22,342 bases of DNA, taken from Clostridia bacterium (GTDB lineage Bacteria > Bacillota > Clostridia > Oscillospirales > CAG-272). A model generated the notes under the pieces. It did not search any database and was not told the origin of the DNA. It saw nothing but the letters and a program-made list of their open reading frames with translations. The stretch is taken from assembly GCA_900770605.1 (NCBI GenBank), contig CAAGKS010000080.1, forward strand, positions 1 to 22,342. The letters are read 5' to 3'. The translations under genes and the position numbers were made by a program. Shown one piece after another: positions 7,070 to 15,023 of this stretch (positions are counted from its first letter, which is position 1; each line of letters opens with the position of its first letter).

Positions 7070-8319
7070 ATCTTACCTCTGTTTTTCAGGTCGTTTATTA
7101 TAAGCTCAGCGGTCTTTTCGGGTATTTCGGTGCTTGCCACGCGTATATCCGAAAAAGCGATATAAGCGCTTATGCGCGCGTCGTAAAGCTCTTGGAGAGG
7201 GTAGGAGGCGGAGAGCGGTCTGCCTTGCCCTGTGAGGTTTTCAAGCGCTCTTTCAAGAAAGACGATAACCCCGTTCTGATGCAGGGGGGAGTAGTTGCGC
7301 TCCTTTGTTACCACGCCGCCGCCACAGGATATGACCGCACCGCTTTTCTTGCCGAGCTCGAGAATTACCTCACTCTCCATATTTCTGAATATCTCCTCGC
7401 CCTCGGCGGTTATGACCTCGGCGGGAGATCTGCCGAATTTTTCGCAGAACACGTCGTCAGTATCAAAGAACTGCCGTCCGAGCTTTTGTGCGACTATCCT
7501 TGATACCGTGCTTTTTCCCGCGCCTGGCATACCGATAAGTATTATATTCTCGGTATCCTGTCGGATCTTATCTATTATTTTCTCACACGCGTCAGGCTCT
7601 GAGACGTCACCCGTGAAAAGCTCGAATGCGCGTACCGCCTGAGCCACCAGCATCGGAAGTCCGTTTGAGTACGGCACGCCGAGCGACTCAGCTTGGAGCA
7701 AAAGCGCGGTGCGGGCGGGGTTGTATATCACGTCAAGGACGCCCTGCAAATCCGTAAATATTGCAAGGTCTGTGGGGCTCGCGAGATTGTTCGGGTAAGT
7801 TCCCACGGGCGTTGCATTTATAACTATCTCGGCGTCTTGGTGTAGCCTTACGTTCTCGGGCGTGTTTTGCGCAGAGGAGAGCGTAGCTATCTCGCAAGCA
7901 CCCTTATCGCGCAGGACCGCGCACGCGGTAGCCGCCGCGCCGCCTGCTCCGAATATCAACGCCTTTTTTCCTTTGACGTCGATCCCCGAGCGCTCAAGCA
8001 TATAGCAAAATCCAAAATAGTCGGTGTTGTATCCGCACAGTCTCTGACCGCGGCGCACCACCGTGTTGACCGCTCCAATAGCCTGCGCTTCGTCGGATAT
8101 CTCGTCAAGATAGGGCATTACGGCTTTTTTGTACGGAATGGTCACGTTGTAGGCGTCAAGCTCACGTGAGGTGACGAATTTTTTAAGCTCCTCTGGTGAG
8201 ATCTCCCAAAGCTCGTAGGAATAGTCGGCAAGACACGCGTGAATAAGGGGAGAGAAGCTGTGACCGAGATGCTCACCGATAAGTCCGCATTTCATTGTGG
8301 AATTTTTGCTCGCAGTCAT
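7066..8319 (-). CDS. aroE-aroK: Fused shikimate dehydrogenase - shikimate kinase
   Basis: One 417-residue chain carries two consecutive shikimate-pathway enzymes. Residues about 9-245 are AroE (3-dehydroshikimate plus NADPH to shikimate): SFSP shikimate-binding motif (21-24), NVTIPYKK with catalytic Lys64, Asp100 in NTDYFGF, the nucleotide loop GAGGAA (124-129), [10 protein letters not shown] (168-177) and Gln227. Residues about 257-417 are AroK (ATP-dependent 3-phosphorylation): Walker [10 protein letters not shown] (263-271), DTDD (286-289), Arg312, GGGVV (333-337), lid GQGRPL (365-370) and Arg382. Both active sites look complete. The junction is only about a dozen residues, and no stop or frameshift separates the domains. 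The ATG at 8319 overlaps the chorismate mutase stop (ATGA), with GGAGG five bases before it. Confidence 0.95.
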   Translation of the reverse strand: MTASKNSTMKCGLIGEHLGHSFSPLIHACLADYSYELWEISPEELKKFVTSRELDAYNVTIPYKKAVMPYLDEISDEAQAIGAVNTVVRRGQRLCGYNTDYFGFCYMLERSGIDVKGKKALIFGAGGAAATACAVLRDKGACEIATLSSAQNTPENVRLHQDAEIVINATPVGTYPNNLASPTDLAIFTDLQGVLDVIYNPARTALLLQAESLGVPYSNGLPMLVAQAVRAFELFTGDVSEPDACEKIIDKIRQDTENIILIGMPGAGKSTVSRIVAQKLGRQFFDTDDVFCEKFGRSPAEVITAEGEEIFRNMESEVILELGKKSGAVISCGGGVVTKERNYSPLHQNGVIVFLERALENLTGQGRPLSASYPLQELYDARISAYIAFSDIRVASTEIPEKTAELIINDLKNRGKI

Positions 8320-8609
8320 ATTTCCTCCGAGCCGTCTTTACGCTCTTTTGAAATAATATCCGCCTGAAATGAGCGTGATATTTCAAATATTGACTTGTAG
8401 AGCGTTACGGCGTACGGAGCCGTGTCCTCATCGCAGAGCGCGGCTATTTTGTTCAGTACCTCTTCCTCGCGTGAGGCGTCAAGCACCGCTATACCGTTTT
8501 CCTGCTTGAATTTTGCAATATCGGCGCAGAGCTTCATTCTTTGAGAAAAGAGTGAGGTCATCTGCTCGTCTATTCCGTTTATTTGATCTCTCAGTTCGTC
8601 AAGCTTCAT
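8316..8609 (-). CDS. Chorismate mutase, AroQ fold, monofunctional
   Basis: Converts chorismate to prephenate, the first committed step to phenylalanine and tyrosine. This is a 97-residue all-helical domain of the E. coli P-protein type, without a fused prephenate dehydratase or dehydrogenase. Active-site residues align with the E. coli enzyme at a constant offset of four: Arg7, Arg24, Lys35, Asp44, Arg47 and Glu48, with Ser78 and Gln82 near the C-terminus. Its ribosome binding site (AAAGGA) is formed by the last codons of the MFS gene six bases upstream. The stop codon overlaps the aroE-aroK start. No signal peptide is present. Confidence 0.92.
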   Translation of the reverse strand: MKLDELRDQINGIDEQMTSLFSQRMKLCADIAKFKQENGIAVLDASREEEVLNKIAALCDEDTAPYAVTLYKSIFEISRSFQADIISKERKDGSEEI

Positions 8610-8615
8610 TTGTTT

Positions 8616-9812
8616 TTATCCTTTCGGATGATTTTGTTTTTTGATCTTTTTGAGTATCAGCGGTATCAGCACCACCATAGTAGCGGGGAAGAGCGCTGAA
8701 AACAAAAATGATATTTTAAGGTTGTGTCCGAAGATCTGCGCTATAAATCCTGCGCTTGAAGGACCTAATGTGCAGCCTATATCTCCTGCGAATGCAAGCA
8801 GAGCAAACATTTTAAGTCCGCCGTTGGGGATATTTTCAGTTGCCATAAATATCGTACCGGGCCACATTATTCCAACCGCAAATCCGCATACCGCGCAGCT
8901 TATGAGCGAGATCAGCGGAATGGGTGAGAGCGCGGCTACGAGATAGGATATCGCGCAAAGCACTGCGGAAAACAGCATATAGTGCGGAAGGTTCATTCGC
9001 GCGGCGCGCTTCGCGTAGATCACACGGGCTATTCCCATAAGAACGGCAAATGCGCACGGGCCTAAGAGGTTTCCAAGCGTTTTGGAGATGCCAAGACCGC
9101 TCTCCGCAAAGCTCGATGCCCATTGAGACATCGCCTGCTCAGCCGCTCCGCCGCACAGCATTACCGCAAACAACGCCCAGAAAACAAAGGAGTGAAAAGC
9201 ACTTCGGTTGTCTTTTGTTCGGGGCGGCTCGTGCTCCAGGTGATATAGCGGTACCTTGAGTAGCATGATGGCGTTTGCCGCAGGGACACACGCCCAAAGG
9301 CAAGTAAGGATCGCCCAATTTTCAGTTCCGAAGAAATAGAAGAAGGCGGTGGATATCAGTACCGTGACCACAAGCCCCCAGCAGTAAAACGAGTGCAAAA
9401 CGGAAAGTATTGCATTTTTGTTTTCAACGGGGCACGCCTCTATCGTTGGGTTGCCGAGTACCTCGATTATTCCGCTGCCAAAGGCGGATATTATCGTACC
9501 TATGACAAGACCGACGTAGGGCGGTAATATCTTCGGCAGCAGAGCGATGCACAAAAGTCCCACGGACGCGCATACCTGACCTGCCACCATCATCGCGCGT
9601 GTGTTGAATATGCGCGGAAGCTTTGAGGCGGTGAAGTCCATAGAAAGCTGGGTTACAAAGCTTATAAAGATAAGCGCGCCTATCTTCGCAAGTGATATTC
9701 CGAATTCGGATTCAAAGGTAACGAAAAGCAGCGGAGGAAAATTTATAACCAGCGCCTGTACCATTATTGCTACGAAGCACGCGGAAACTGTATGCTTTAC
9801 GTTAAATTTCAT
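8616..9812 (-). CDS. MFS transporter, FHS/FucP-like
   Basis: A 398-residue integral membrane protein with about twelve hydrophobic segments (the first around 10-32, the last around 366-388) and a central hydrophilic loop near 190-205. Features such as EVLGNPTIEACP (117-128), LHSFYCWG (139-146) and GFAVGIMWPGTIFMA (310-324) resemble the fucose/glucose:H+ symporter (FHS) branch of the major facilitator superfamily. It is locked into the aromatic operon: its ATG overlaps the aroC stop (AATGA) and its own end supplies the ribosome binding site of chorismate mutase. The sequence does not show the cargo. By context, a shikimate-pathway intermediate or an aromatic product is plausible, but a sugar is equally possible from the family. 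Confidence 0.85.
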   Translation of the reverse strand: MKFNVKHTVSACFVAIMVQALVINFPPLLFVTFESEFGISLAKIGALIFISFVTQLSMDFTASKLPRIFNTRAMMVAGQVCASVGLLCIALLPKILPPYVGLVIGTIISAFGSGIIEVLGNPTIEACPVENKNAILSVLHSFYCWGLVVTVLISTAFFYFFGTENWAILTCLWACVPAANAIMLLKVPLYHLEHEPPRTKDNRSAFHSFVFWALFAVMLCGGAAEQAMSQWASSFAESGLGISKTLGNLLGPCAFAVLMGIARVIYAKRAARMNLPHYMLFSAVLCAISYLVAALSPIPLISLISCAVCGFAVGIMWPGTIFMATENIPNGGLKMFALLAFAGDIGCTLGPSSAGFIAQIFGHNLKISFLFSALFPATMVVLIPLILKKIKKQNHPKG

Positions 9813-10912
9813 TGATCGTCGCCCTCGCGCATATCAAGCAGAGCGTCGCATACCGCTATCGCGCAGGCTGCTTCAAAAACGGGAACTGCGCGCAGAGCTA
9901 TGCAGGGATCGTGTCTGCCGTGTACAGAGAGCTTGGCAGGTGTCATAGTATTCATATCCACGCTGTCCTGCTCCTTTGCAATAGAGGGGGTGGGCTTTAT
10001 AGCGGCGCGGAACACGAGCGGCATTCCGTTAGTCATTCCGCCGAGTATGCCACCGCTGTTGTTGGTGCGGGTACGTATTGTGCCGCCCTCGGCGATTATA
10101 GCGTCGTTGTTTTGAGAGCCCTTGAGAGACGCGCAGGCAAATCCGTTGCCGAATTCTATTCCCTTAACAGCGGGAATACCGAAAACTATTGCGGATATGC
10201 GATTTTCCATGCCGTCAAAGATATGCTCACCAAGTCCTGCGGGCAGTCCTATCGCCGCGCACTCTATTATAGCGCCAACGGAATCCTTTTCTGACGCCGC
10301 TTCCTTGATAGCCTTTTTCATCTGCTCGCCTGCATCGAGACTTAGCACGGGGAAATCCGCGCGCTCCTTGAGTACATCAAGCTCTCGTGCGCCCACACCC
10401 GTAAGATCGAAGCCCTCGTCTCGCACTCCGCCAACGGAGTAGATATGCGCGCCTATTTTAATGCCGAGTGAGCGCAGATACTGCAGACATATACCGCCAA
10501 CTATGCACATAGGCGCGGTAAGTCTTCCCGAGAAATGTCCGCCGCCGCGAAGATCAACTCCCTCGCCGTATTTGAGCCTTGCGGCAAGATCGGCGTGAGA
10601 GGGGCGAGGGATAAATTTTGTATTTTCATAGTCTGCGGAGCGCTGATTTTCGTTTTTAATAACGGCGTGGAGAGTATCTCCGTTCAGTACTCCGTTCTCG
10701 TCAATACCCGAGAGGAATATCGGCGCGTCAGGCTCGCGTCTTTGAGTTGCATAGGGACTCTGACCGGGAGCGCGTCTTGCCATAAAAGCGGCGAGCGCAT
10801 CGCGGTCTATTTTAAATCCTCGAGGGAGTCCGACTGCATAAGCTCCGATGCATTCGTCGTGTGAGCCACCGTAAATGCTAATATTCAGTTTTTTACCATA
10901 GCTTGTTGACAT
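9809..10912 (-). CDS. aroC: Chorismate synthase
   Basis: Converts EPSP to chorismate with reduced FMN. The 367 residues match family length. Motifs seen: RRAPGQS (46-52), RPSHAD (103-108), GGGHFSGRLTAP (123-134), TRTNNSGGILGGMTNG (281-296) and GRHDPC (332-337). The N-terminal signature, usually GESHG, reads GGSHD (15-19): the histidine is retained but both flanking positions differ. The ATG at 10912 fits the family N-terminus, and an in-frame TAG sits six bases upstream, so no longer form is possible. No clear Shine-Dalgarno sequence precedes it, unlike every neighbour; a mini-ORF upstream may couple translation. The stop overlaps the MFS start. Confidence 0.95.
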   Translation of the reverse strand: MSTSYGKKLNISIYGGSHDECIGAYAVGLPRGFKIDRDALAAFMARRAPGQSPYATQRREPDAPIFLSGIDENGVLNGDTLHAVIKNENQRSADYENTKFIPRPSHADLAARLKYGEGVDLRGGGHFSGRLTAPMCIVGGICLQYLRSLGIKIGAHIYSVGGVRDEGFDLTGVGARELDVLKERADFPVLSLDAGEQMKKAIKEAASEKDSVGAIIECAAIGLPAGLGEHIFDGMENRISAIVFGIPAVKGIEFGNGFACASLKGSQNNDAIIAEGGTIRTRTNNSGGILGGMTNGMPLVFRAAIKPTPSIAKEQDSVDMNTMTPAKLSVHGRHDPCIALRAVPVFEAACAIAVCDALLDMREGDDQ

Positions 10913-10963
10913 ATTCTAAAATCAGGTGAGTCAAGCGCAGAGGCGCTTTTGCACCTATCTCCT
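10913..10963 (-). promoter_or_regulatory. Possible aroC leader with mini-ORF and hairpin
   Basis: On the minus strand AGGAG (10963-10959) is followed four bases later by GTG and a seven-codon open frame reading MQKRLCA, ending in TGA at 10933-10931, 18 bases before the aroC ATG. Inside it AAGCGC and GCGCTT (10948-10943 and 10938-10933) form a 6-bp hairpin with a CTCT loop. GGTGC (10955-10951) could instead pair with GCGCC (10945-10941), and AGGTG (10956-10952) with CACCT (10928-10924), so alternative structures are possible. This could be a translational-coupling leader; the evidence is only the sequence pattern. Confidence 0.3.
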
Positions 10964-11025
10964 AAGCTTTAATTGCTGTTACGATTTCAATTACTAATAT
11001 GATATGTTAAATGGGGAATGAATGC

Positions 11026-12075
11026 TCAAAGCCCCAAGGATATAAATTCACGAAGCTCATCTATCGGGATACTGATAAGCTCGGTGTTGCCGATAGCGCG
11101 GGGAACTACCAGAGTTATGGTGTCTCCCGCTCTTTTTTTATCTGCCGTTGCAACGGCGGTAAGCTGCTCCGCGCTAAAAGTGCATTCAGTAGGTAAGCCG
11201 TTGGCAGATAGCAGCGAGATCAGCTCGTCAAGCTCGCTTTTCTCGCACGATCCGCGCTTTACTGACGCGCGTGTGACGATAGCCGTGCCTATGGCAACGG
11301 CGCTTCCGTGCGATATGCTAAACTCCGAGCACACCTCGATAGCGTGACCTACCGTGTGCCCGAGATTGAGAAGCTGACGGCAGCCGTGGTCAAATTCGTC
11401 CGCCTCAACTATGCGCGCCTTGTTTTCGACGCATCTTGCGATAACGTTTTCTATATTTTCGGCGATGCCGCCCTTGAGCTCAAAGAAGAACTCGCGGTCA
11501 TTGATAACGCCGTATTTTATCACCTCAGCGCAGCCGTCCGCAAATATTTCGGGCGGAAGCGTGCTGAGTGTGGAATAGTCACATATAACTCTTGCGGGCT
11601 GATGAAAAGCGCCCATAAGATTTTTTCCTGCCTCAAGGTCAACGGCAGTTTTTCCGCCAACCGAGGAGTCAACGCAAGCGAGCAGAGTAGTGGGTATCTG
11701 TATAAATTTGATACCGCGCATATAAACTGCCGCCGCAAATCCGCAGATATCTCCAACCACGCCGCCGCCGAGCGCCACCAGACAGTCGGAGCGCGTAATG
11801 CGGTTTTGCGCGAGAAATTCGAGTATATTTACAAGCACGCCCGTAGTTTTGGAGCGTTCTCCGTGGGGGAAAACGAAGCTCACGGTCTCAAAGCCTGCGG
11901 CATCGAGAGAGCTTTTTACTTTTTCCAGATAAAGCTCGGATACAGTGTCGTCGGTTATTATGCACGCCTTGCACGGAGCTACTACCTCGCGGCAAAGCTC
12001 TCCGCAACGGTCAAGCAGACCGTTTCCGATCAGTATGTCGTATGGCGTGGACGCATTTATTCTTACAGTTTTCAT
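11026..12075 (-). CDS. aroB: 3-dehydroquinate synthase
   Basis: Converts DAHP to 3-dehydroquinate (second shikimate step) using NAD and a divalent metal. The 349 residues carry GGGVVGD (103-109), PTTLLACVDSSVGGKTAV (128-145), KNLMGAFHQP (151-160) and the metal ligands Glu184 (CAEVIKYG), His240 (LNLGHTVGHAIE) and His256 (SHGSAVAIG). I placed the start at the ATG at 12075, with AAAAGGAA upstream. The open frame continues to a TTG at 12156, but those extra 27 residues would be read through an inverted repeat and have no family counterpart. It lies 107 bases after ftsH and 113 before aroC and is the first aro gene of the run. Confidence 0.95.
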   Translation of the reverse strand: MKTVRINASTPYDILIGNGLLDRCGELCREVVAPCKACIITDDTVSELYLEKVKSSLDAAGFETVSFVFPHGERSKTTGVLVNILEFLAQNRITRSDCLVALGGGVVGDICGFAAAVYMRGIKFIQIPTTLLACVDSSVGGKTAVDLEAGKNLMGAFHQPARVICDYSTLSTLPPEIFADGCAEVIKYGVINDREFFFELKGGIAENIENVIARCVENKARIVEADEFDHGCRQLLNLGHTVGHAIEVCSEFSISHGSAVAIGTAIVTRASVKRGSCEKSELDELISLLSANGLPTECTFSAEQLTAVATADKKRAGDTITLVVPRAIGNTELISIPIDELREFISLGL

Positions 12076-12095
12076 CGTGTTTCCTTTTAGCCAAT

Positions 12096-12139
12096 CGCCC
12101 TTGGTATAATACTCCCTCGGGGGTATTACGCCAAGGGCG
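12096..12139. repeat. 44-base inverted repeat between ftsH and aroB
   Basis: Outer arms CGCCCTTGG (12096-12104) and CCAAGGGCG (12131-12139) are perfect complements. Inside, after a three-base internal loop on each side, AATACTCCC (12108-12116) pairs with GGGGGTATT (12119-12127) with one G-T position and a two-base tip. The result is a near-complete 44-base hairpin ending 20 bases before the aroB start codon. Neither strand has a following T-run, so it is not a standard terminator. It may stabilise or process the ftsH-aroB mRNA, or be a small palindromic repeat. I see no second copy in the window. Confidence 0.6.
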
Positions 12140-12182
12140 TTGATATTAAGCGTCAAGCTTATAGCTTATTTTAGTTTGGCGA

Positions 12183-14375
12183 TCATTCGTTCTCGCCGTC
12201 GTTGCCGATATCGTTGGTATCGTCTGCATTGGTGGTATCGACGTCGGTATTGTCGCAGCCTGCCTCATCGGTGTTTTCTGTTGCGCTCTCGAGGGGGGAT
12301 CCGTCAGCGTTTTCGGGCGCGCTGCCGTTTTCAACTACCGTCCAGCCATCAGCGCTCGCGTTAGGACCTGCGCCGTTCTGACGCGCTCTTTCCTCAGCCT
12401 CTCTTCTGCGGCGCTCCGCCTCAGCCTTTTGCTTGCGGCGCTCCTCGTTTTCCTCACGGCTCTTACGCTTCTTAGCTTCGTTCATTTCCTCAAGCTCTTC
12501 AAACGTGGGGTTGCCGTTCATAGCTGCCGCGAACTGCTCGCCGTCCATTATTTCGTTCTTAACGAGGAATTCTGCAACAAAGTGCATCTTATCCATGTTT
12601 TCTGTGAGGATAGCCTTTGCCTTTTCGTAAGCCTCGGAAATAATAGCGTGGATCTCGTTGTCTATCTTGGTAGCGGTCTGGTCGGAATAATCCTGTGAGC
12701 TTGAGAAGTCACGTCCGAGGAATACCTCTCCGTGTCCGCTTCCGAACGCGCGCAAGCCGAGCGCGTCGCTCATACCAAGCTGAGTTACCATCTTCTTTGC
12801 AATATCGGTAGCGCGCTGAATATCGTTGGACGCGCCGCCTGAGATATCGTCAAAGATCAGCTCTTCAGCGGCTCTACCGCCGAGAAGCATTGCGATCTTG
12901 TCCTTGAGCTCTTTCTTGTAAACGCTGTGCTTATCCTCGACAGGAGGATTGAGCGTGTATCCCAAAGCGTTGCCGCTGGGAATGATGGATATCTGCTGAA
13001 CGGGGTCCTGAGAGGGAAGAACGAACGCGAGTATCGCGTGACCGGCCTCGTGATAAGCGGTCTTCTTCTTTTCCTCTTCCTTGCGGACCATGGACTTCTT
13101 CTTAGGACCTGCAATAACTCTTATGAAAGCGTCCTCGATGTCCTCCATACCTATGAGGTCCTTCTCTCTGCGAGCGGCAAGCAGAGCCGCCTCATTGAGA
13201 AGGTTTGCAAGGTCAGCGCCCGTAAAGCCCGATGTGGTCTTTGCCACGGTGGCAAGATCAACGGTTGCCTCAAGAGGCTTGTTTCTCGCGTGCACCTTGA
13301 GTATTTCCTCACGTCCCTTGATATCGGGATAGTTTACCGTTACCTGTCTGTCAAAACGTCCGGGACGGAGAAGCGCGGGGTCAAGGATATCGGGGCGGTT
13401 TGTTGCCGCGATAACGATGATACCCTCGTGAGAGCCAAAGCCGTCCATTTCAACGAGAAGCTGGTTGAGCGTTTGCTCACGCTCGTCGTGTCCGCCGCCA
13501 AGACCTGCGCCTCTGTGACGTCCAACCGCATCGATCTCGTCTATGAATATAATGGAAGCGGGGTGCTTTCTCGCGTTATCGAAAAGATCGCGCACACGGG
13601 AAGCTCCAACGCCGACGTACATCTCCACGAAATCAGATCCGGAGATAGAGAAGAAGGGAACGCCTGCTTCTCCCGCTACTGCTTTTGCAAGCAAGGTCTT
13701 ACCTGTACCGGGAGGGCCCACGAGCAATACGCCGTGGGGTATCTTTGCGCCGAGCTTTGAGAACTTTGCAGGAGCTTTGAGAAATTCAACGACCTCCTGA
13801 AGCTCCTCCTTCTCCTCGTCAGCGCCCGCAACGTCGGTAAAGAGCACCTTTGCCTTGTCGTTCTGGGGAGTTTTGACCTTTGCCTTGCCAAAGGAATTTA
13901 TTTTTCCCGCGCCGCCCGACGCGCTTCTCATCATAACTATCCACATAATGATAACGATGGCGATTATGATAACGTAAGGCAGCAGACTTACCCACCAGGG
14001 AAGTACTGTTTCGGGGATAATGTCATAGGATACGAGGTTTTGATTGTTGAGATAGTATTCCTCGCAATTCTCAACGAAGATACCAAGGCTCTGGAGCTGA
14101 TAGCTCAGCTTCTTTGCGCTGAGTCCTGCCGCTGCAGGATCTGCGCCGCCAAGCGCCTTGACCTCGTCTATATTGTAGACCTCCATAGTGATGACGTTGT
14201 CCTCGTCCACCACGAAGGTTTTTACCGCGTCGTTCTTAAAATATTCTATAACGTCGCTGTATTTGGGCGTGTCCCCACTCGATTGGTTGAGAAACGTGGA
14301 GAGTGAGAGCACCACCGCTACGATCAGCAGACCGTAAAAAATCAGTATCTTAAAGTTATTCTTTTTAGTTTTCAT
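12183..14375 (-). CDS. ftsH: ATP-dependent zinc metalloprotease FtsH
   Basis: Membrane-anchored AAA+ protease that extracts and degrades membrane and regulatory proteins. Of 730 residues: transmembrane helix about 8-29, extracytoplasmic domain about 30-125, second helix about 127-148, AAA+ domain with Walker A GPPGTGKT (220-227), Walker B IIFIDE (275-280) and second region of homology NRPDILDP through RPGRFDR (326-343), and M41 protease domain with HEAGH zinc site (442-446) and Asp518 as third ligand. The tail from about 630 is unusual: a Lys/Arg/Glu-rich coiled-coil-like stretch (633-666), then a roughly 60-residue Asp/Asn/Thr/Gly-rich acidic end. I chose the ATG at 14375 (GGAG seven bases upstream) over a TTG one codon earlier. 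It follows hpt by 56 bases, the usual Bacillota order. Confidence 0.97.
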   Translation of the reverse strand: MKTKKNNFKILIFYGLLIVAVVLSLSTFLNQSSGDTPKYSDVIEYFKNDAVKTFVVDEDNVITMEVYNIDEVKALGGADPAAAGLSAKKLSYQLQSLGIFVENCEEYYLNNQNLVSYDIIPETVLPWWVSLLPYVIIIAIVIIMWIVMMRSASGGAGKINSFGKAKVKTPQNDKAKVLFTDVAGADEEKEELQEVVEFLKAPAKFSKLGAKIPHGVLLVGPPGTGKTLLAKAVAGEAGVPFFSISGSDFVEMYVGVGASRVRDLFDNARKHPASIIFIDEIDAVGRHRGAGLGGGHDEREQTLNQLLVEMDGFGSHEGIIVIAATNRPDILDPALLRPGRFDRQVTVNYPDIKGREEILKVHARNKPLEATVDLATVAKTTSGFTGADLANLLNEAALLAARREKDLIGMEDIEDAFIRVIAGPKKKSMVRKEEEKKKTAYHEAGHAILAFVLPSQDPVQQISIIPSGNALGYTLNPPVEDKHSVYKKELKDKIAMLLGGRAAEELIFDDISGGASNDIQRATDIAKKMVTQLGMSDALGLRAFGSGHGEVFLGRDFSSSQDYSDQTATKIDNEIHAIISEAYEKAKAILTENMDKMHFVAEFLVKNEIMDGEQFAAAMNGNPTFEELEEMNEAKKRKSREENEERRKQKAEAERRRREAEERARQNGAGPNASADGWTVVENGSAPENADGSPLESATENTDEAGCDNTDVDTTNADDTNDIGNDGENE

Positions 14376-14431
14376 CAAAAATCTCCGTAATTAGATTGCT
14401 AATGCTAACGCGCGCTTGTCTGAAAAGTGCA

Positions 14432-14989
14432 TTACTCGCTGTATATCTCGGGCTTAAGTACGCCTACGTAAGGCAGATTGCGGTACTTTTCAGCAAAATC
14501 AAGTCCAAATCCAACGACGAATTTATCGGGTATCTCAATGCCTACGTAGTCGGGCACGAGATCAACTACTCTGCGGCTGGGCTTGTCGAGCATAGTGCAG
14601 GTCTTTACACTTGCCGCGCCCTTTGCAAGAAAGTATCTTATGAGGTGGTCGAGGGTTCTGCCGCTGTCTATGATATCCTCAACGAGAACGAAGTCGCACT
14701 CATCGAAATCCTCGCGTATAAGATCAACGTGAATGTTGATAACGCCTGTTGACTCGGTATGAACGCCGTAAGAGGAGACCTTCATAACTTCAAGCTCCAC
14801 GGGCAGAGTTATTTTCTTCATAAGCTCGCTTGTGAACATAAGAGAGCCCTTGAGAATGCATACGATAACCAGCTTCTTGTCTGAGTTCTTGTAGCTCTCG
14901 TTGATCTGATCTGCGATACGAGTCGTGAGCTCGTTTATCTGCTCGGGGGTTACGAGTATGCTTTCAATGTCGTTTGTGATAACTTTCAT
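14432..14989 (-). CDS. hpt: Hypoxanthine phosphoribosyltransferase
   Basis: Salvages hypoxanthine and guanine to IMP and GMP using PRPP. The 185 residues match family length. LKGS (46-49), SSYG (72-75), the PRPP-binding motif VLVEDIIDSGRTL (101-113) and the purine-binding segment PDKFVVGFGLDFAEKYRNLP (154-173) are all present. The ATG has GGAAAGG upstream. It sits between tilS (34-base gap) and ftsH (56-base gap); tilS-hpt-ftsH is a conserved Bacillota order, which supports the call. Confidence 0.96.
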   Translation of the reverse strand: MKVITNDIESILVTPEQINELTTRIADQINESYKNSDKKLVIVCILKGSLMFTSELMKKITLPVELEVMKVSSYGVHTESTGVINIHVDLIREDFDECDFVLVEDIIDSGRTLDHLIRYFLAKGAASVKTCTMLDKPSRRVVDLVPDYVGIEIPDKFVVGFGLDFAEKYRNLPYVGVLKPEIYSE

Positions 14990-15023
14990 AAGAATTAGCC
15001 TTTCCTGTTTTTTTAGTATAAAT

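Noticed and set aside
12076..12156. TTG-initiated 27-residue extension of AroB
   Set aside because: The extension is read through the inverted repeat, has no ribosome binding site and does not match the AroB family; ATG at 12075 has AAAAGGAA upstream.
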